Assembly (NCBI RefSeq): GCF_021134715.1
Contig: NC_060020.1
Location: 4,402,001 to 4,466,000, forward strand
Direction: 5' to 3'
DNA: 64,000 nt
Source: Daphnia pulex
Lineage: Eukaryota; Arthropoda; Branchiopoda; Diplostraca; Daphniidae
Shown here: piece after piece, positions 11,601 through 26,600 of the stretch
Position numbering within the stretch: position 1 is the stretch's first letter
Layout of the letters: each line of letters opens with the position of its first letter
Made by a program: the position numbers and the translations under genes
The notes under the pieces: model-generated
The model's database searches: none
Told to the model about the DNA's origin: nothing
What the model saw: only the letters and a program-made list of their open reading frames with translations

Positions 11601-14600
11601 TTAAACGCATAATATTCGTAATAATTCCAAATTTTTTGGGTAGAAAACTAAAAGGAAACAACAAAAACCAATCGGATGTCGTCGATTGTTTTGGCTATTG
11701 CGGGGGGAATGTTAGTCTGCGGATTAATATATTAGTCTCGTGCTGTTATGGGGAAATAACGTCATTTATCAATTCCCTCGAGTATATTTTTGTCAAGCTC
11801 CTGGTCGAGGATTTGAACCGAAAAAGAGCACTTCCGTTTTTATAAAGAAAGAGAAACTTTATTGTTTTTCTGTTTTGTCGTCATGACCCAAGCCCTCGAC
11901 CTCCTTTTTTTTTTCTTTTATTTTTTCTTCTTTTCTTCATATACAGTGCGTCGCAGCTTTATTTATTTAATCACATCCCGAAATGTTGTAGCTGGTTGTT
12001 GTTTTTCTGAGGTAATAATCAAATCCGGTACGGTTGGTCTACTACCAGAGAGATTCAAATCCGTCAATCACCGTCGCATTACCAGTTAGACGCCGGATTG
12101 TTGGTTCATAATCAAGACGGATTGTGTTTCGATGAATGTGTGAGTGTACAATATATAACACACATCACTCGATGTGTGTGTGTGTGTACTAGAGACCTCT
12201 TTTCCTTCTTTATATTTTCCGAAAGGGCCGGGCGTTGTTCTTTTTCCAAACCGTCCCCACCTGAAAATCGTATAATTGGGGACGAACCTCATCTTTTTCT
12301 CTTGTGTGTGTTCCGCGTTTTCCAAGTCACGGATGGACTCGCTCGAATAATTTTCCGCGCATATCCCCCTCCTTTCATATATATACAAGTATAACTTTAA
12401 TTGTTGCTATATTTATTATTATGACTGTGTGCTGCAGCAGCTCAAAGTCGAGGGGGTACAAACAACACACCGTGGGCAGGTGCGCACTTGTATCGGCCGT
12501 CTAAGCAAAAGTCAGGTGCACCGGTTGTTTTTTAATAGCCTAACCGTTCTGTTTGATCAAACCCCCCTTTAAAGAACTTTGGAATTGTTTTTTAAAAAGT
12601 GAAATAATAATAAAAAGAATTTTTTTTTTAAATGTTATTATTATTATTTCACACTTTGCGGAATGGAGACTAGCAGGTTAAAATCTGGGCGCGGCTCTTC
12701 AGAGTTGCTGTTGTTCCGTTTTAGTTTTTTGTTCCTCCCGCCCCTCTTGACGGATGCATTTGTCACACGAAAAAAAGAAAGAAAAAGAGAAAGAAGGCGT
12801 CGGCCATTGTTTTGTTTATTATTTTTCCATTTGGTTTATTCCCGTTTTGATTTGCATCACCGCGATGATGATGATTATCTCCACTTTTTGGAAAAAGAAA
12901 AATACTTTACACCCAAAAAATGGTTAAAATCTTGACGTCCTGTTTTTTGTTGTTGTCAATTTTTGTTGTTATCTATTTCCCAACTGTTTTATTTGAACGT
13001 CAGAGAGAGAGAGAAAAGAAAAAAACTTGTCGCCACCGTGTTATATATTCAGCGTTGAAAGAATTGGGGGATTTTCGGTGGTGATGGTGGTGGTGGGCGG
13101 TGGCGTGGCACCTTTTTGACACCTGGGCACCGCGCGCATCGTATTAGCGACAGTCGATAGCCCCCGCTGGATGGATGGATGGATGAGTTTTCATTGGGGA
13201 AACAACAACAAGAGCCGACATCCATTAGCATTTCAATAGTCGATTTGTCGGATGGGTATCAACTCTTTTTTAAACCATTTTTCTCTTGAGGCTCAAAATG
13301 CGGTCGGTTTGTTTTTGTTCCCACATGCCGGACGGTTTTTTCTATTTTTTGGCGACTCGCTCATTCACTGACGGATGATCCGATAAATCTCCGCTAGCAA
13401 AAGAAAGAAAAGAAAAGGAAAAAAAAATCTTAACTGGAATGAAGGAGATAATGAATTTATCTGGGGCTGGAATACAAATATGAGGAGGCCCGCATCGGCT
13501 GTTGCTGGCAAATGATGATAATAAGTAGAGAATAGAGAGACTCCTCTACACACCACACTAAGGGGGGGGGCCTTCACACACACAATGTCGATGGGGTTTT
13601 TTCTGGTTTCTCTTATCTCTGTGGCGGCGGCCCACCATCATCGCCCGCCATTAGTTAAATGGATGAGAGAGAGAAGAGAGAGGCTCGTGTGACAGACAGC
13701 AGAGAACTCGAGAGGCAACGAACCATCAATTGAGATCATCAGAGAAAGAAAGAAAAGGTTCTTATCAGCCCCTGCCCGTGTGTGTTGAGGGGAGTCACTG
13801 GGGCTCCCGGTTTTGGTGGCCAAAGAAGAAGCCATCGCTCATCTCTCCAATCGCCTTTTTTCTTTACGAGTTAACTTCATCCTCTCTCGAGCAATTGCTG
13901 TGCACCACACAAGATGACGACTAGACTTTTTTTTCTTTCGTTTTTATCTGAAAATACCAACTATGCCTCCAAGTCCAAAACAACAACCAAAATTCCTGAA
14001 ATTTGGTCGAGAGAAGAAAACAAGAAAAAAACCCTTTTTTGGGTTATTATTCGGGTTGAAAACATTTTGGGTAAAAGTCAGAGGGGGAGTCCTTGGAAAA
14101 AGTTCAAAAGGATCATTGACGTGTGACCCGTATCATCATCATCGAGTTCCCCTAATTTTTATTTATTTGTTTATAAGAGGGGACATTGCAGACTACAAGG
14201 GCCGAGAGCAACCGCCGAGAGTGGGGGTGGGTTTCCGTGACCCGAAACCCGAACAAAAAATCGGCCCGCAATCTTTTGGAGAGTAATATGTAACAGCCCG
14301 CTCGTTTTGTTTTCGTAGAGAGAGGGATTTACCGTGTTGCTTTTGTTGTTCACTTTTGATTGAGAGGGTTCTCTCTCCCACTTGAAGCTTCACAAAAGAA
14401 GATGAGGGGGGAACAGAAAAAGGTCACGTGACCCTCGTCGCACATCAAATCAGCGCAAGTTGACCGCGCCCTTATCCCATTTTTTTTTTTGTTTTCTTTT
14501 TATAATTTCAATCAAATCGAGAATGGAGGTCGTCGACTTGTTAAAGAGCCCAACAAAGGAAAGTTAAATGGGGAATTTTAAAAAATTTGAAGAACCTTTT

Positions 14601-17600
14601 TTTAGTTTAAAAAAGATTCCTACGTTTATCTCTTCGGAAAGAAGAGAGAGGGGACCGGATTTGATTGTCCGGAATCATGAATGAGCTTCTTCTTTTTTTT
14701 TCTGTCTTCCTGGATGCATGTACATATATAAATATAAGGTTGGGGGACGCCCTTATAGAAAGGGAGAAAGCAGATGAATGGAACAAGACACATTCTCTCT
14801 CTCTCGCAACAAGACGGACGGGAAAAAGAAGAAGCGCCCTCTACTACTACATCCAGGGGTATACTACTACTACTCTTTTTTTTTACTACTATCCACTGCT
14901 GCTGGCTAGCCGAATGGATGGTAGGAGGAATGAATGAACCAAACCCCAAACAACTTCCTCCTCGGGGGCCCCTTTTTTTTCTTTCTCCCCTTCTCTCTAC
15001 CACACGACGACCATTCATAAAAACAGGAGAGAGAGACTCCTTTTTTTATTATTATACTATTTTTCTCTCTTATATATTTCCCCCCTCCGGAGAGAGCTGC
15101 AGCCCAAGGTGTAGGTGTATAATTCGAGAGAGGGGGCGCGCTTGAATGGAGGGTCAAAGGCTCACATACATAGAAGAAGAAGAACTTTTTTTTTTCTCTT
15201 TTTTCTGGGCTGTTCTGTTGAAAAACTGGACGTCGTCGCCTCCAGCTCCCCCTCTAGCACTCTCCCGAGTGTGTGTGACCCAACTTCCGGCGGCGGAGTC
15301 TCTCTCTCTCTCCTACACACACACACACACACAAAACACACGCGTGTATACATAGAAGAGTGAATATTATATATCCCCTAGACTCTCTCTCCGGTCACAC
15401 AAAGAACACAACAAACATTCAATCCGTCATTTTTAGGATGTGTGTGTGTGTTGTACTTGTAGAGTAGAGAGAGAGAGAGTCTTTTGTTGGCGATTGGCGC
15501 AACTCTCTTGTGTGTGTGTGTGTGGGTGGATATCAATTTTGTAGATTTTTATTTTTATTCCATTTTTAATAGCTCAGGTTTTTCCCTCTTTGTGGGATAG
15601 AACATTTTCTTGGTTGTGTGTCGCCATGGAAGAAATCATTTCTTCTTTTTTCCAGGGTCATTTTTCCAGGAGAACCTCGAGCCTCAACTTGGGGTAGTAC
15701 ACACACACTAGTAGATATAAATAAATAAGAACGAAAAAAAGGGTATGAAGAAGAAAATAGCGCTAGTAAGTTTGATATTAGTGTTCGTATAGCCAGCAGA
15801 CTCCCGCGTGACTGCCTCCGGGCGAAATTTTTTGTGTTCGGGACAAATGCCATTCCCGCTGGCTATTTAAATCTTTGTTTCCCTCCGGCTTCCTATTTTT
15901 TTTCTTCTTCTTTTGTCAAGTTTAATCTCTACTCGATTCACACGTACCACCAAATTTCCATTCAAAATTTGACGGACAAAAGCGGGAAAAATCAAACCGC
16001 TTGAAAATCCTATTGGCGGCGATTTAAAATTTCCCTCTCGCTCTCCTGGTCCCATAGTAAATCATTCCGCACAGTATTACATCTATTAAAAGTAAAGTCC
16101 CTTTTAATCAACCCAGTGGACACACACATACAAACACGGGTCTGAATGAGCTTCGCCCATTCATCATCTCATTGAAGAAAAATGTTTCAAAAAAAGGAAA
16201 AGATAAAAAGAAGAAGAAGAAGAGCGGCGAGGCCGGTTTTTCTATTTAAAAAGAAACGGGAGAACACGTGAAGGAGTTTGTGAATGACGTCCCACTCGAT
16301 GAATGGACTCTGTCCAGCGTGATGATTACCGAGATGATGATGAAATCTTTCACGACTGTGGCGAGAGGTGTACAACAATAGGACTGCAGGGATTTTGCCA
16401 TCGGAGCGAGCGCTCTTCTATTTTCCTATTCAATTGTGTTTGAATTTTACGTCGTCTTCATCATCACCGTCCACTGAGCAGCTTCTCTTTCATGCCGCTC
16501 CTGATCTCGATGGTCTTGTACAACTTGATTGTCGTTCAACTAGTACCTGCTGGTTTTCTCCTTGATGGCAAAATTAAATTCGAATTTGAGCGGTGTAGAA
16601 GAATTGTCGAAAACCTTCGGACGATCGAATCCCTTCAAATTACATAAAAAAAACCTACACGACCGATTTCCATGAAATTTTCGATGGGGGGGTTGTTGTG
16701 TGGGGTGGGAGGGTGGCTTTTTAATGGCGACGCACCACCTAGCGGCGGCTTTAACCTTGGAAAAACGAAAAAAGCTGCTCTATTCTCTCTCTCTATTTAC
16801 ACACTGGACTGTGGTGGGTGGGCACCGCCTACACCACCCACCACCTTCTTCCGCCACGGAGGCCCCGCCCTCACGGTGCGCGCTCCACTGAAAGAAGCCG
16901 GAGCAGGTTTTTTCTTTTTTGTTGTGTATTTTTATATATATTTCTCTCTCTCATTTTTCTTTCATCTTTTTTTTCTTCTTCTTCCCCCCTCTCTTTCCTT
17001 CTTCTTCTTCCTCTTTTTTCTACTTTTCTAGTAAACTCGCAGAGAAGCCCAGTCATTCATCAACCGTAAAGTCGGACGCATCGCAGTAGACCATCTCTTG
17101 CTTATTATTATTATCTCTCTCTCGCAGACTTGTTTTTATTTTTTTTCACGAAAGTTTCCTTTGAGAGTGCGTGTGTTTTGTGTTGTTTGGTTGGTTCTCT
17201 CCGGCAGAACTGCACGAGTGACAGACAGTTGTGTGTGTGTGTGTGACTTTAGTGCCAACTCTTTTTTGTACCTCATCTTTTAATTTTTTTGAACAGTTGA
17301 GGGTTTCTTACGCGTGTCTTGTTCTTTTTTATCGTGCGTGTGCCTGTGTGCTAGTTGTTGGAGGTCCTTTATTTTTCACGAATTTTACCTTGGAACGGCG
17401 GCGTGAATTGCGAGTTGTCGTCAACGAGACGTCAAGGCCGTTGTTGGTCAAGCGGACCGACGCCGACGACGCCTCACGCGTGCGCACCTGTTGATTGCCC
17501 GATCACGTGGCGTCTGCCTTCGAAAATATTGTTGATTTCTCTTTTGAAAAAGAAAAAAACGAACCTCTCAATCAAGTCGTCACTTGCTTCTTCTTTTTAT

Positions 17601-20600
17601 TTTTTAAAAAATTCCTGCGTGATCGTCGTCATCATCATCGACGTCGATCGGGTTGATTATGTACATCGACTGTCACCCGAGGTTGATTATGATGGGCATT
17701 AAAACTATGAAGCCCCTCAACGGCACTCGTTGCAAAGGTAAAAATGAATTATTAAAAATAGACGCCCGTTCGTCTCTTTTTTCTATTTTTATTTTTTTCA
17801 AATTTTCATTTCCCTGAAAATGGTTTTGAAATGAAGAGTGATGCGTTTGATGATGTGCCAAAACCCTTCGGCGTCGGCCACCATGTGGCCATTCACCACA
17901 CAAGTCGACGCTGGACATTAGGCCAACACACAAAGAGTCAGCTGGCAGTCTAGAAGCTAGGGACCTCGGACCTTTTTTTCTTTTTTTTTTAAAATAGAAT
18001 TATATCAGGTGGTCAGCGCGCGGTACCGAGAACAAACTTTTTTCGGGTGTTGAGGGAGGGGGGATGTATGGGCAGGGTTTCATCCCTTTTAGGAGGGGGG
18101 AGAAAAAAAGGTTAAACAAGAAGATGGAAACTTATAATGACCCAGAAGGTTCTGTTCTGTTGTACATGTATACAACAAAAAAAGAGGGTTCACTTCGCTA
18201 ACCTGCTGCTGCTGCCCGTTTTTTCTCTTTTCTGTGTGTGGCGATGCTTATGCCTATCTCGTTAATGCTCTCCTTATTTCGTTTTTTTCCCCCTTTCGGT
18301 TGAGCTCATTTAGCGATGCATCGAACAAAAACCCCCCCTCTTCTCTCTTCGAAGATATCCGATTCTTATTTCCCGGGAATATAACAGGCGTGTAATGGAG
18401 TTGGACTTTTCTTCTCCCCCGAGTTAGAGAGTTTTCTAATCGTCAATTAACTCTTGCGCTTGTCTCGACAACTTAACTGTTGATTACCTCGATGCAACTT
18501 GTTATTATCATCTCTATGAATAAAAATAAAAAAGAAGAAGAGGAGAATGAGCTGCTGCTGTTGCTGCCGGTAAAGTGTGGCTTGTGCTACAAAGCAGCTG
18601 TTTTTTTTACATAGCCATCACCTGTCTTTCTCGTTTTTTCTTCTTCGGAGATGTACAGACAGCACGAAATAATAAGAAGAAGACGTTGTTGTTATGATGC
18701 TAATTTCTGTTTTTTTCTTTTTTCTATTTATTTAGATATACCGGCCCAGGTGCCACCGCTAACGCCGGGTACCAACAAGAAGATGACAGAGGCCCTCAAA
18801 GCCTCGTTCGCTTCGTGGGAGAAGGAACAGGAGCGTCTGGGCATCCCCAAAGGTAATAATTACATATCTATTCTATTCTATTCTTTCTCTTCTTCTTCTT
18901 CCATTTTGACAGTTTGAACACGACACGCCAACACAAACGAGAAAATTTATCGTTAAAAAAAATCGAGCTCGATCCTCCTTTTCAACCACTGGAAACCTGT
19001 TGTTGTTGTTGTTGTTGTTGTTACGGCAAGCGGCTGCTACTCATCCAAATAAGGGGAGGGTCTTTCTTTTGTGTACCACCATCGAGTCCTATTATCTTTC
19101 TTTCTTCATTTTTTTCTTCTGCTTCTTCCCTCCTTGACGCCTTCGATATCCATACGGGATTGTGTGTGTTGGAACAAAAAAGTGAACATTTCAGCTTCTT
19201 TAATTCCTGACACAGAGGCCCATGAAACAAACCGCCCTCAATCAAGTCTTGTATTCCATCGAGGAGTAAGAGGGGGGGGGGGCCTATAATATAGAGAGAC
19301 ACCATCATCATATCTTTGGTTTCATCTTGTTCTTAAACTGCTAGCGGCTTGGGTGTTTTGGGGGAGAAAACTGGTAATCTAGAATTTATCCTGGCGGCGG
19401 GGAAGCTATTATTCTAGCGTCTCATCTCTAAACCTTTTATGACACCAGGTCGAGATAACGTCGTATCCCCTTTTTGGAATATATTTTTTTGTTTTTTATT
19501 AAGATAAATGCGACTATAGGGTGTCACCCCCCTTCTAATATTATCACACACAGGGTCGTGTGAATCTCTCGGACACGTCCAGTCGGGCGGTGTCAATATC
19601 TCATCTCAGTTTGGGTGCTGTCCGGTCATCTCTCCCTTTTCTAGACAGTTGATAAGAGAACAAGAAGAAGAAGAAAATCGGTCGATCCGTGGAGAGCACT
19701 TGTCCGAGAGATTATTAAACGATGCCGGATGATTGGAAGCTTTCAGGTGCAAAAAGACGAGACTATATGAAAAAGACCATCAAGGTGAGCGCGGGTCGAG
19801 ATTAATCAGCCACGCGCCTATCTTCCGATTTTGTGATGGGTTCCGGGCAATATTCAATCAGGCCGTCAGAATAAAAATCCAATCATCTCTCCAGCGTTTG
19901 GCCAAACTATTTTTTGACCTGTTTTATATCTTCACTTACTCGAATTAGATAGAGGGAAAAATTGGACAATATTGTTCAAGATATTGGTAAAATGGCGATT
20001 ATTCGGGTAGACTTGAAATGTTTCTGGTAATTCTAGGAATATTACACGTAGGTTCTCTAGTCTCTTCACATGTTTTTGTGTGTGTGGCTCTTTTTTTTTC
20101 TCTCTTGACACCTGCCGACGAATATAATGACGGGCGAAAGGGACGGGTGGCGGCGGTTGTGCGTTCTATACCTTAGCGGTGAAGGAGAAGAAGACGAGGG
20201 GGGGAAACACGTCGGCGCCTCGGGTCTGCCCAGCACAAGCCAAAAATATTGGGAGTCGAGTTGAACAAAGAAGAAGAAGAAGAAGAGTTCCTCCCCCCCA
20301 TACCCATTCCCCCCCGATTCTTATTTAACATTTAAGGCACGCTTGACCACAATCGATTTCAATATGGATGTGCACAGGGACGATTCTCTTTTTTTTCTTT
20401 TTTCAAAGTCGTGAAGCTCCTAGAAAGAAAGAAAATAATATATTTTAATCGGATATATTAAAACCCTCCCCTTACCATTTCGGGTACAATATCATTAATT
20501 TTATTTATCTTTTCTTCCCTACCAACCGAAAATTACCTTTTTTCTTTTTGGTTTTCTTCCATCATTTCTTTTAAATGGTTTTTCTTTCTTTTTCTTTTGG

Positions 20601-23600
20601 TTTTTTCGGGGAATCATTTTGTCCGTGACCGAACGTGTTTCACTCGGACTTTTGCTCTCCTTTAAAAAAATAAAATTCTTTGATGAATTTCAAATTCGCC
20701 GCCTATGCGATTCCATTCAAAAGTTCCGCCCCGAGTAAAAAAAAATAAATCGACTAAACAACAAGTCGAAACACGCCGAAGAAAAAAAGAAATAAAATAA
20801 AATTCTCGCTGCCGTCGATGATGACGTCACGGAAACAAAAGTATGTCTATACCTACCTACTTCTGTATGTGTAGGGATTCCGGTGCGTCGGTTGCCGCGC
20901 CGAGGCGCCGGCATTTTCGGCCGTCACGCTCACGTGCGTCGACATTCCCGATACTCTTGAAAACTCCTTTCTGACTTGTTACCTACTGTTGCAGGAGCTC
21001 ACATGACATGGAAAAGAAATAGAGAAGCTTATAAGTCTAGTTATCTCTCTCTGACTACTACTAGACACGAGTTGCTGTGGCCCCCCTCTAAATAATAATC
21101 CAACGTCGGCATGCCATTCTATGTATTGGAATAACAGATTTCAATCTGGGCATTATTATTTTTTCCTCCTCCATTTCTTTTGTCTCTCTCTCTCGCATTT
21201 TCCAGCGATTGCATCTGATTTTATTTTTGGTTGGGGTTTCTTTCTTTTTTTCCTTACTGGCATTAGGGGACGTAATGAGTTGTGTCTTTGAGAAGGAACT
21301 GGAATGAACCAGGTGGAACCCAACCGGTAGACGTCGAAAAGAAGAAAAAAAAAGAAAAAGAGATAGTGTCGTGAATGGAAATATTCCCAACTTTTATTGT
21401 CAGATGCTATCGGCAGGGCAGTCGAGCGAATCCACTAGAATATTATTTTATTTTTCTTTCAGTGTGCGGGGGGGGGGGAATATAATAATAATAATAATAA
21501 TATTAATACTTTTTTTGTTTTCGTGGTTCACTAAAATGGGTAGCGGCGACGCCCTTATTCTTTACTGTTTGATTTTGACTTGTGCTATCCCCCCTTATTC
21601 TTGTCGTGGCTCCGCCTTGATTGGAAACAATCGCCTCGCAACAACAGCAACAACAACAACACAAAAGAGATTTGTTAGATTTCGCGTTTTTTTCATTTTA
21701 TTATTATGACTATAAGGTAGACCAAATTTGTTTTTTTTTAATTTTTTATTTCGGTTGTCGGGATTGAGAATGACTCGATCTCGTGACTTGTCGCATTCTA
21801 TTCGTATCCGGTGGCCGCCTCCTTTTTTCTCTCTCTCTCTCTCTCTGTGTGTGACAACTTCTTCTTCTAACTGCAGACTCTATAGACACGATATGCATAA
21901 TGTACACGTAGATACAGTAGTACAAGTGGGGAAACAGTAGCGGCGGCGGCGTCGTGAATCCAGCCCAGCTTTTTGGTGAGGGGGTGCTGGTGGGATGACC
22001 TACATATAGAAAAGGCAACCTTCCTTGCCTTGCTGGTCTCTTTCTGCTTTAGTGCTCCTCCTCTATCCCCTCCTTGTTAATAAGAGAAAGGGGAGGAGCG
22101 GGGGAGGAGGGCATATACGGCGCTACCATCGTCCAATAAAAACCCGTGTGGCAGCTGCTCTTTTGATTCAGTCGTCGATGAGGAACCGCCAACGCCGCAC
22201 AGCGTTTCACCCTGCCATTTCTCTTCATTTTTCTTTTCATTTATTTGAATTTTGTTGGTGCGGCGTCTAGCCAAGTGCCCCGTGTGCTAACAAGTGTCTC
22301 TCCATCTCGGTGTGTGTGTGTGTGGTGTCTTACATTTGCTGATTGAAATATTTTTTGAATTCATTTGGTGAACGTCGTCGCAGATCCGCGACTGTGGTCA
22401 GAGAGCGACGTCTCGCGCTGGCTCAACTGGGCCATCAAAGAGTTCTCGCTGGAAGGTGTGGTGCTGCAGCACTTTCGCATGCGAGGCCGCGACATGTGCG
22501 CCATGGGCAAGGAGAACTTTCTGGCCCGAACGCCTCCCTTCATGGGCGACATCCTCTGGGAGCATCTCGAGATCCTCCAAAAAGGTAAAAATCAATTTCT
22601 TCTTTTACCAATTTTTATTTGCCAATCGAGTCTGATCAACTCATAAAATCACGACCGATGATTCAATCACGAAATTGACATTTTGTGCGTTGCATTTTTT
22701 AGTGGCTTGCGCACACACAGAAAAAAAAAGTAAAAACCCGACAAACCGCATAGGTAAAAGTCAATGTCTAGTTTGGTAATCAAAAGAAGTAGAAAAAAGG
22801 AACGGCGGGAATCCCGACCGCGATCGCTGGGTTGTAAAATTTCAAAGATAGATAGATAGACTATAGGCTGCGCAGAATGTTGGTCGGGCCATTTTATAGT
22901 AGGGGTTGTATAATAAGTAGATGTCTATACCTTCTTTGTGTGTGTGTAGTTGATGTTACGTCCTCGATCGGAGCGTTTCTTGTTTTTACTGCACGGGCAC
23001 AATGTCATGACGTCTCCTGGCTGCTGGAAAACATTCGGCCATCAAACGTCAAATAATCATCAGCCAGAAAAATAAAGAAAAATGTTGTCTGACTTGTTTG
23101 CACCTGGTGGTTTACCATCCACGCCAGGAGAAAGAAAAAAGACGAAAAAATTCGAGTAGTATATTATAGGTGCCCATTTTTTAATGCCTTTATTTGGTTG
23201 TTACCTTGCTGGAATTACTCTACTTAAAAAAAAAAAGGAAAATGTTGTTGTATTATGTTCTATCTCTTTTGCTGCTGTTTGTGTGTGGTTAATAATTGGT
23301 TTGGTTGCTGGGCGTATTTTTGTTTGTAGACGTGGAACGTGCAGCGCTGGGCAGTGTGCCGGCCAATTTTTACGAATCCATTTGCGTGCCAGTGCCGGAT
23401 CTGAGAGACTTTCTGGCCGGCAGTAGTGCCAACAACAACAGCGGCAATAGCAACAACAATAACAACAACAGCAACAGTAACAGCATCGGGGGAGGAGGCG
23501 GCGGCGGAGGCGGATTCTCTCCGCCACCTCCGCCTCCGCCGGCCGCCGTCTCGTCGTCCGGCTCCAATTCAGCCTCCAACGCCTCGACTCCGGCCGGATC

Positions 23601-26600
23601 TTCTTCTTCGAATACGACGTCGCATCCGCCGTCCGCTCAGCCGCAGGTGTCGAGCGGATCGCCGCCCCTCTCCATTCAACCCGTGTCCCCGCCCACGCCG
23701 CCCACTCCGCCGACGCTCAAAATGATGACATCCGCCGCCACCCTTTCTCAGCAGCAGCAACAACAACAACAACAACTCAACAACGTGCTGTCTTCGATGA
23801 ATCCATCGCGGCTGGCCGTGTCATCCTCATCCAACGGTGTCACCTCCTATCTCGAAGGTAAATCAATCAAAATGATCCTCTTTCTTTCATTCTTTCTTTC
23901 TTCTACTTAACATCAAACAAGAAAAAGAGAAAATGACAAAAGAAAAGAAAGAAAAAATGGGAGTCGTCGCATAACTCATCACAATTATACGCGGCTGGCG
24001 TGCAATTGAATATGAGGCGATGCAGCACGGCGGAACGATATTCCCGAAAAACGGGCGACACAAAAGAGACAGAAATAAATAACACACAAATCCCCCCACC
24101 AGTAATAGGAAAGAGAGCGGTATTACGCATTATCTCTTCTTTTTTTTATTTTTTATTTTTTGGTTGTGTTGTTTGGATATTTCTTTTCTTTTCGCCGCCC
24201 TTATTGTATGCGTATCCCTTCCACCCTCCTCCCACTCTTCTTGCAACCTGTACAACTCCCAGTTCTCAAACAACTGGTTAGATGTATACATACCAAGGAG
24301 AGAGGTTTTCCATTTTTATTATTTTCAGACAGAGAGACAGAGAGAAAAGTGTCAAAATGGATATTAGAGTTAAAAAATAGAAGAGACTCTCTCTCTATCT
24401 ATATATATAATAATAGCAGAGAGAGAGAGAGAGAGAGTAGTAGATTGTGGAAACAAAAGCAGGCGTGGAGAGTGTCCCATTGCAGGCGGGCCGGAAACAG
24501 GAAGTTGGCATTTGCCAGGGCAGAGAGCGTCCCCCCCCCCTCCTTTTTCTACACTACTCCCATGTTGTCCTTTTTACTTGACTCTTTTTTCTTCCTAATG
24601 AAATGAATAGAAAGAATGACACACCACAACAGGGTGGAAATATATTTATTGCGCCAACAATGAATCGGGCCAAAAAGAAAAAAAAAAAAAATTTTTTTTG
24701 TTTATTCTCATTTAAATATGATTCCTCCTTGTTGATGAATCATCGGATTTCTAAAATAATCATTTGAAAAAAAGAAAAGGAAAAAATTCGCCACGGTCAT
24801 ACACTCACTCGGTGAGTAGTGAGTGTACGAGCTTGGCTTTTTTTTAATGCACAATGTGTGGATGCGCATAGAGCGACGTCAAGTACCGTTGCCCGCCAGC
24901 GCTTGATGCGTGTACGGCTATTGCGGTCGCCGTCATTAAATCCACCCTCCCCCCCCCTCCCATCTACCCCCCTCCTTTTTTTATTTTTTTTTTTCCTATT
25001 GAAACCACCTCATCAACCTTGTATGTGTATGCTCATACCTTGGAGCCGGCCCGCCCCGACGCCCCTCCTCGTCAGTCAGCTTTTAACATTGAGAGATCGG
25101 ACCGGAAGTCAACTCTCTGCGCTCCATGTTGTTGTTGTTGTTATATTCTTCTTCTTTTTCAAACGAAAAAAAAAAATTGTTTTTTGTTTCTTTTTTTCGG
25201 CGCAGTGATTTTATTCCATGCCAACAAACAACAACACAGGGTCGTAAAAGTTTATAGAGTTTCCGAGTGTGTCTCTCTACACACACACACTCGTGTGTGT
25301 GTCTAATATTTTCGGGATGCGCTTAAATAAAAAAAAAAGAAACGGACGACAATGAAACGAAAAAATGTAGACGAAATGATAGAACAAGATTTTTGATTCA
25401 ATCATCGTGATGCGCGCGCACACACACACAGACTATGAATAATAGCAGTTAAGAAGACTGTTCTTTCTTTTATTTTATTTTTTGGGTTGTTTCCCTTCAA
25501 AATCAACGTGGCGTGAACATCTAAACATGTTCTCCAACAACTCGTTTCTATTTATTTTTATTTTTTGGCCAAGTCTTGTACGTACAATAGACGCAACAAC
25601 AGCAACAACTAGAAAAGAAATAGAAGAAGAAGAAGAGGGAAAATGAAGGGGTTCACCGGTTGGCGTCCCGAGTAAATGAGGGAACGGCCGTGAAGTTGAT
25701 GGAAGACCTACGCACAAGTAGACACGACATCCCCTGCACACATAGACACACACACAAAAACCCTGGTGGAATATCAGACAAAAGAAAAAAGAGAACTCGA
25801 TGATGATTTCTGTGTCTGTGTGTTGCAACCTGTAGAGTTGTACTACCTCTCTCTCCGTGATTTTCTTTCTCTCAGCTGATCATTCACGTTGTGTTGTGTG
25901 TGCTGGATAGCAAGCAAGCAAGCCCCCCTCCATGTGATTGGTTCCGGTCGGCCGGTTCTGTTTGCGTGCGCTATCTGCACGCCGAGTTGTTGTTGCTCAT
26001 CGGGAGAGAGAGAGAGTTGTCGACCCACCAATTGTAGGCTGGCGCATCATAATCATAATATCCAAGCCCGAAAAAGGAAAAATAGACATGATGATGCGCG
26101 TGCTTCCATCGCATCATGGGGATGGCCTTTTCTACCAGTTCCAGTTGGTTCCCTGATTTTTTCGGTTCGGTTCGGCCGGGCCCCACCAGAACGACACGCA
26201 ACCTTTTCATTCTCTTCTTCTTCTTCTTCTTCTTCTTCGTCGGAGGGTGGTTGGGTTGCCGTTCTCCATCCCACCACCCACTTGGCCCCCATTGACTAAT
26301 GTGTAGATAAGGAGGAGGTTCCCTTTCGCTCCCCCCCGTTGAAATGGAAAGAATCAAAAAATAAGAAAAAAAATAGAAAAATAAAAAAAGGAACTTGCGC
26401 GCGGGACCGTGCGTCTCGCTATAACAACCCGCACGCCCGCGTCTAATACTTGTTGGTTCACTCACGGCGCGCACAGACGTAGTACGTACACGTCTACTGC
26501 ACTGAGTGGCCCGTAGTTGGAAGTGAAAAAGGGGGCGGCTGTTACCGGCGAGACTCAACCCACAAAAGGGCATGGCCCTCTCTCTCCTCTCCATCCATCC

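Larger units (their letters stand above)
8847..18735 (+). other. pnt intron 1 (9.9 kb)
   Basis: Mostly microsatellites and low-complexity DNA: GT/CA runs, GAGA-rich stretches, CTG and CAA triplets near 10272-10530 and 11308, and AT-rich tracts. It carries a perfect 12-bp-stem hairpin at 10015-10045 and the alternative 5' exon at 17659-17737 with its presumed promoter region around 16.9-17.6 kb. The many open frames are low-complexity shadows. Confidence 0.6.

Noticed and set aside
20333..20353. TAAGGCACGC, identical to the first ten bases of miR-124
   Set aside because: The rest of the mature sequence and the opposite arm of a hairpin are absent, so it is a chance seed match.
25971..26594. 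207-residue minus-strand open frame in pnt intron 4
   Set aside because: Built from Lys/Glu and Phe runs of a TTC microsatellite, with no motif and no second exon.
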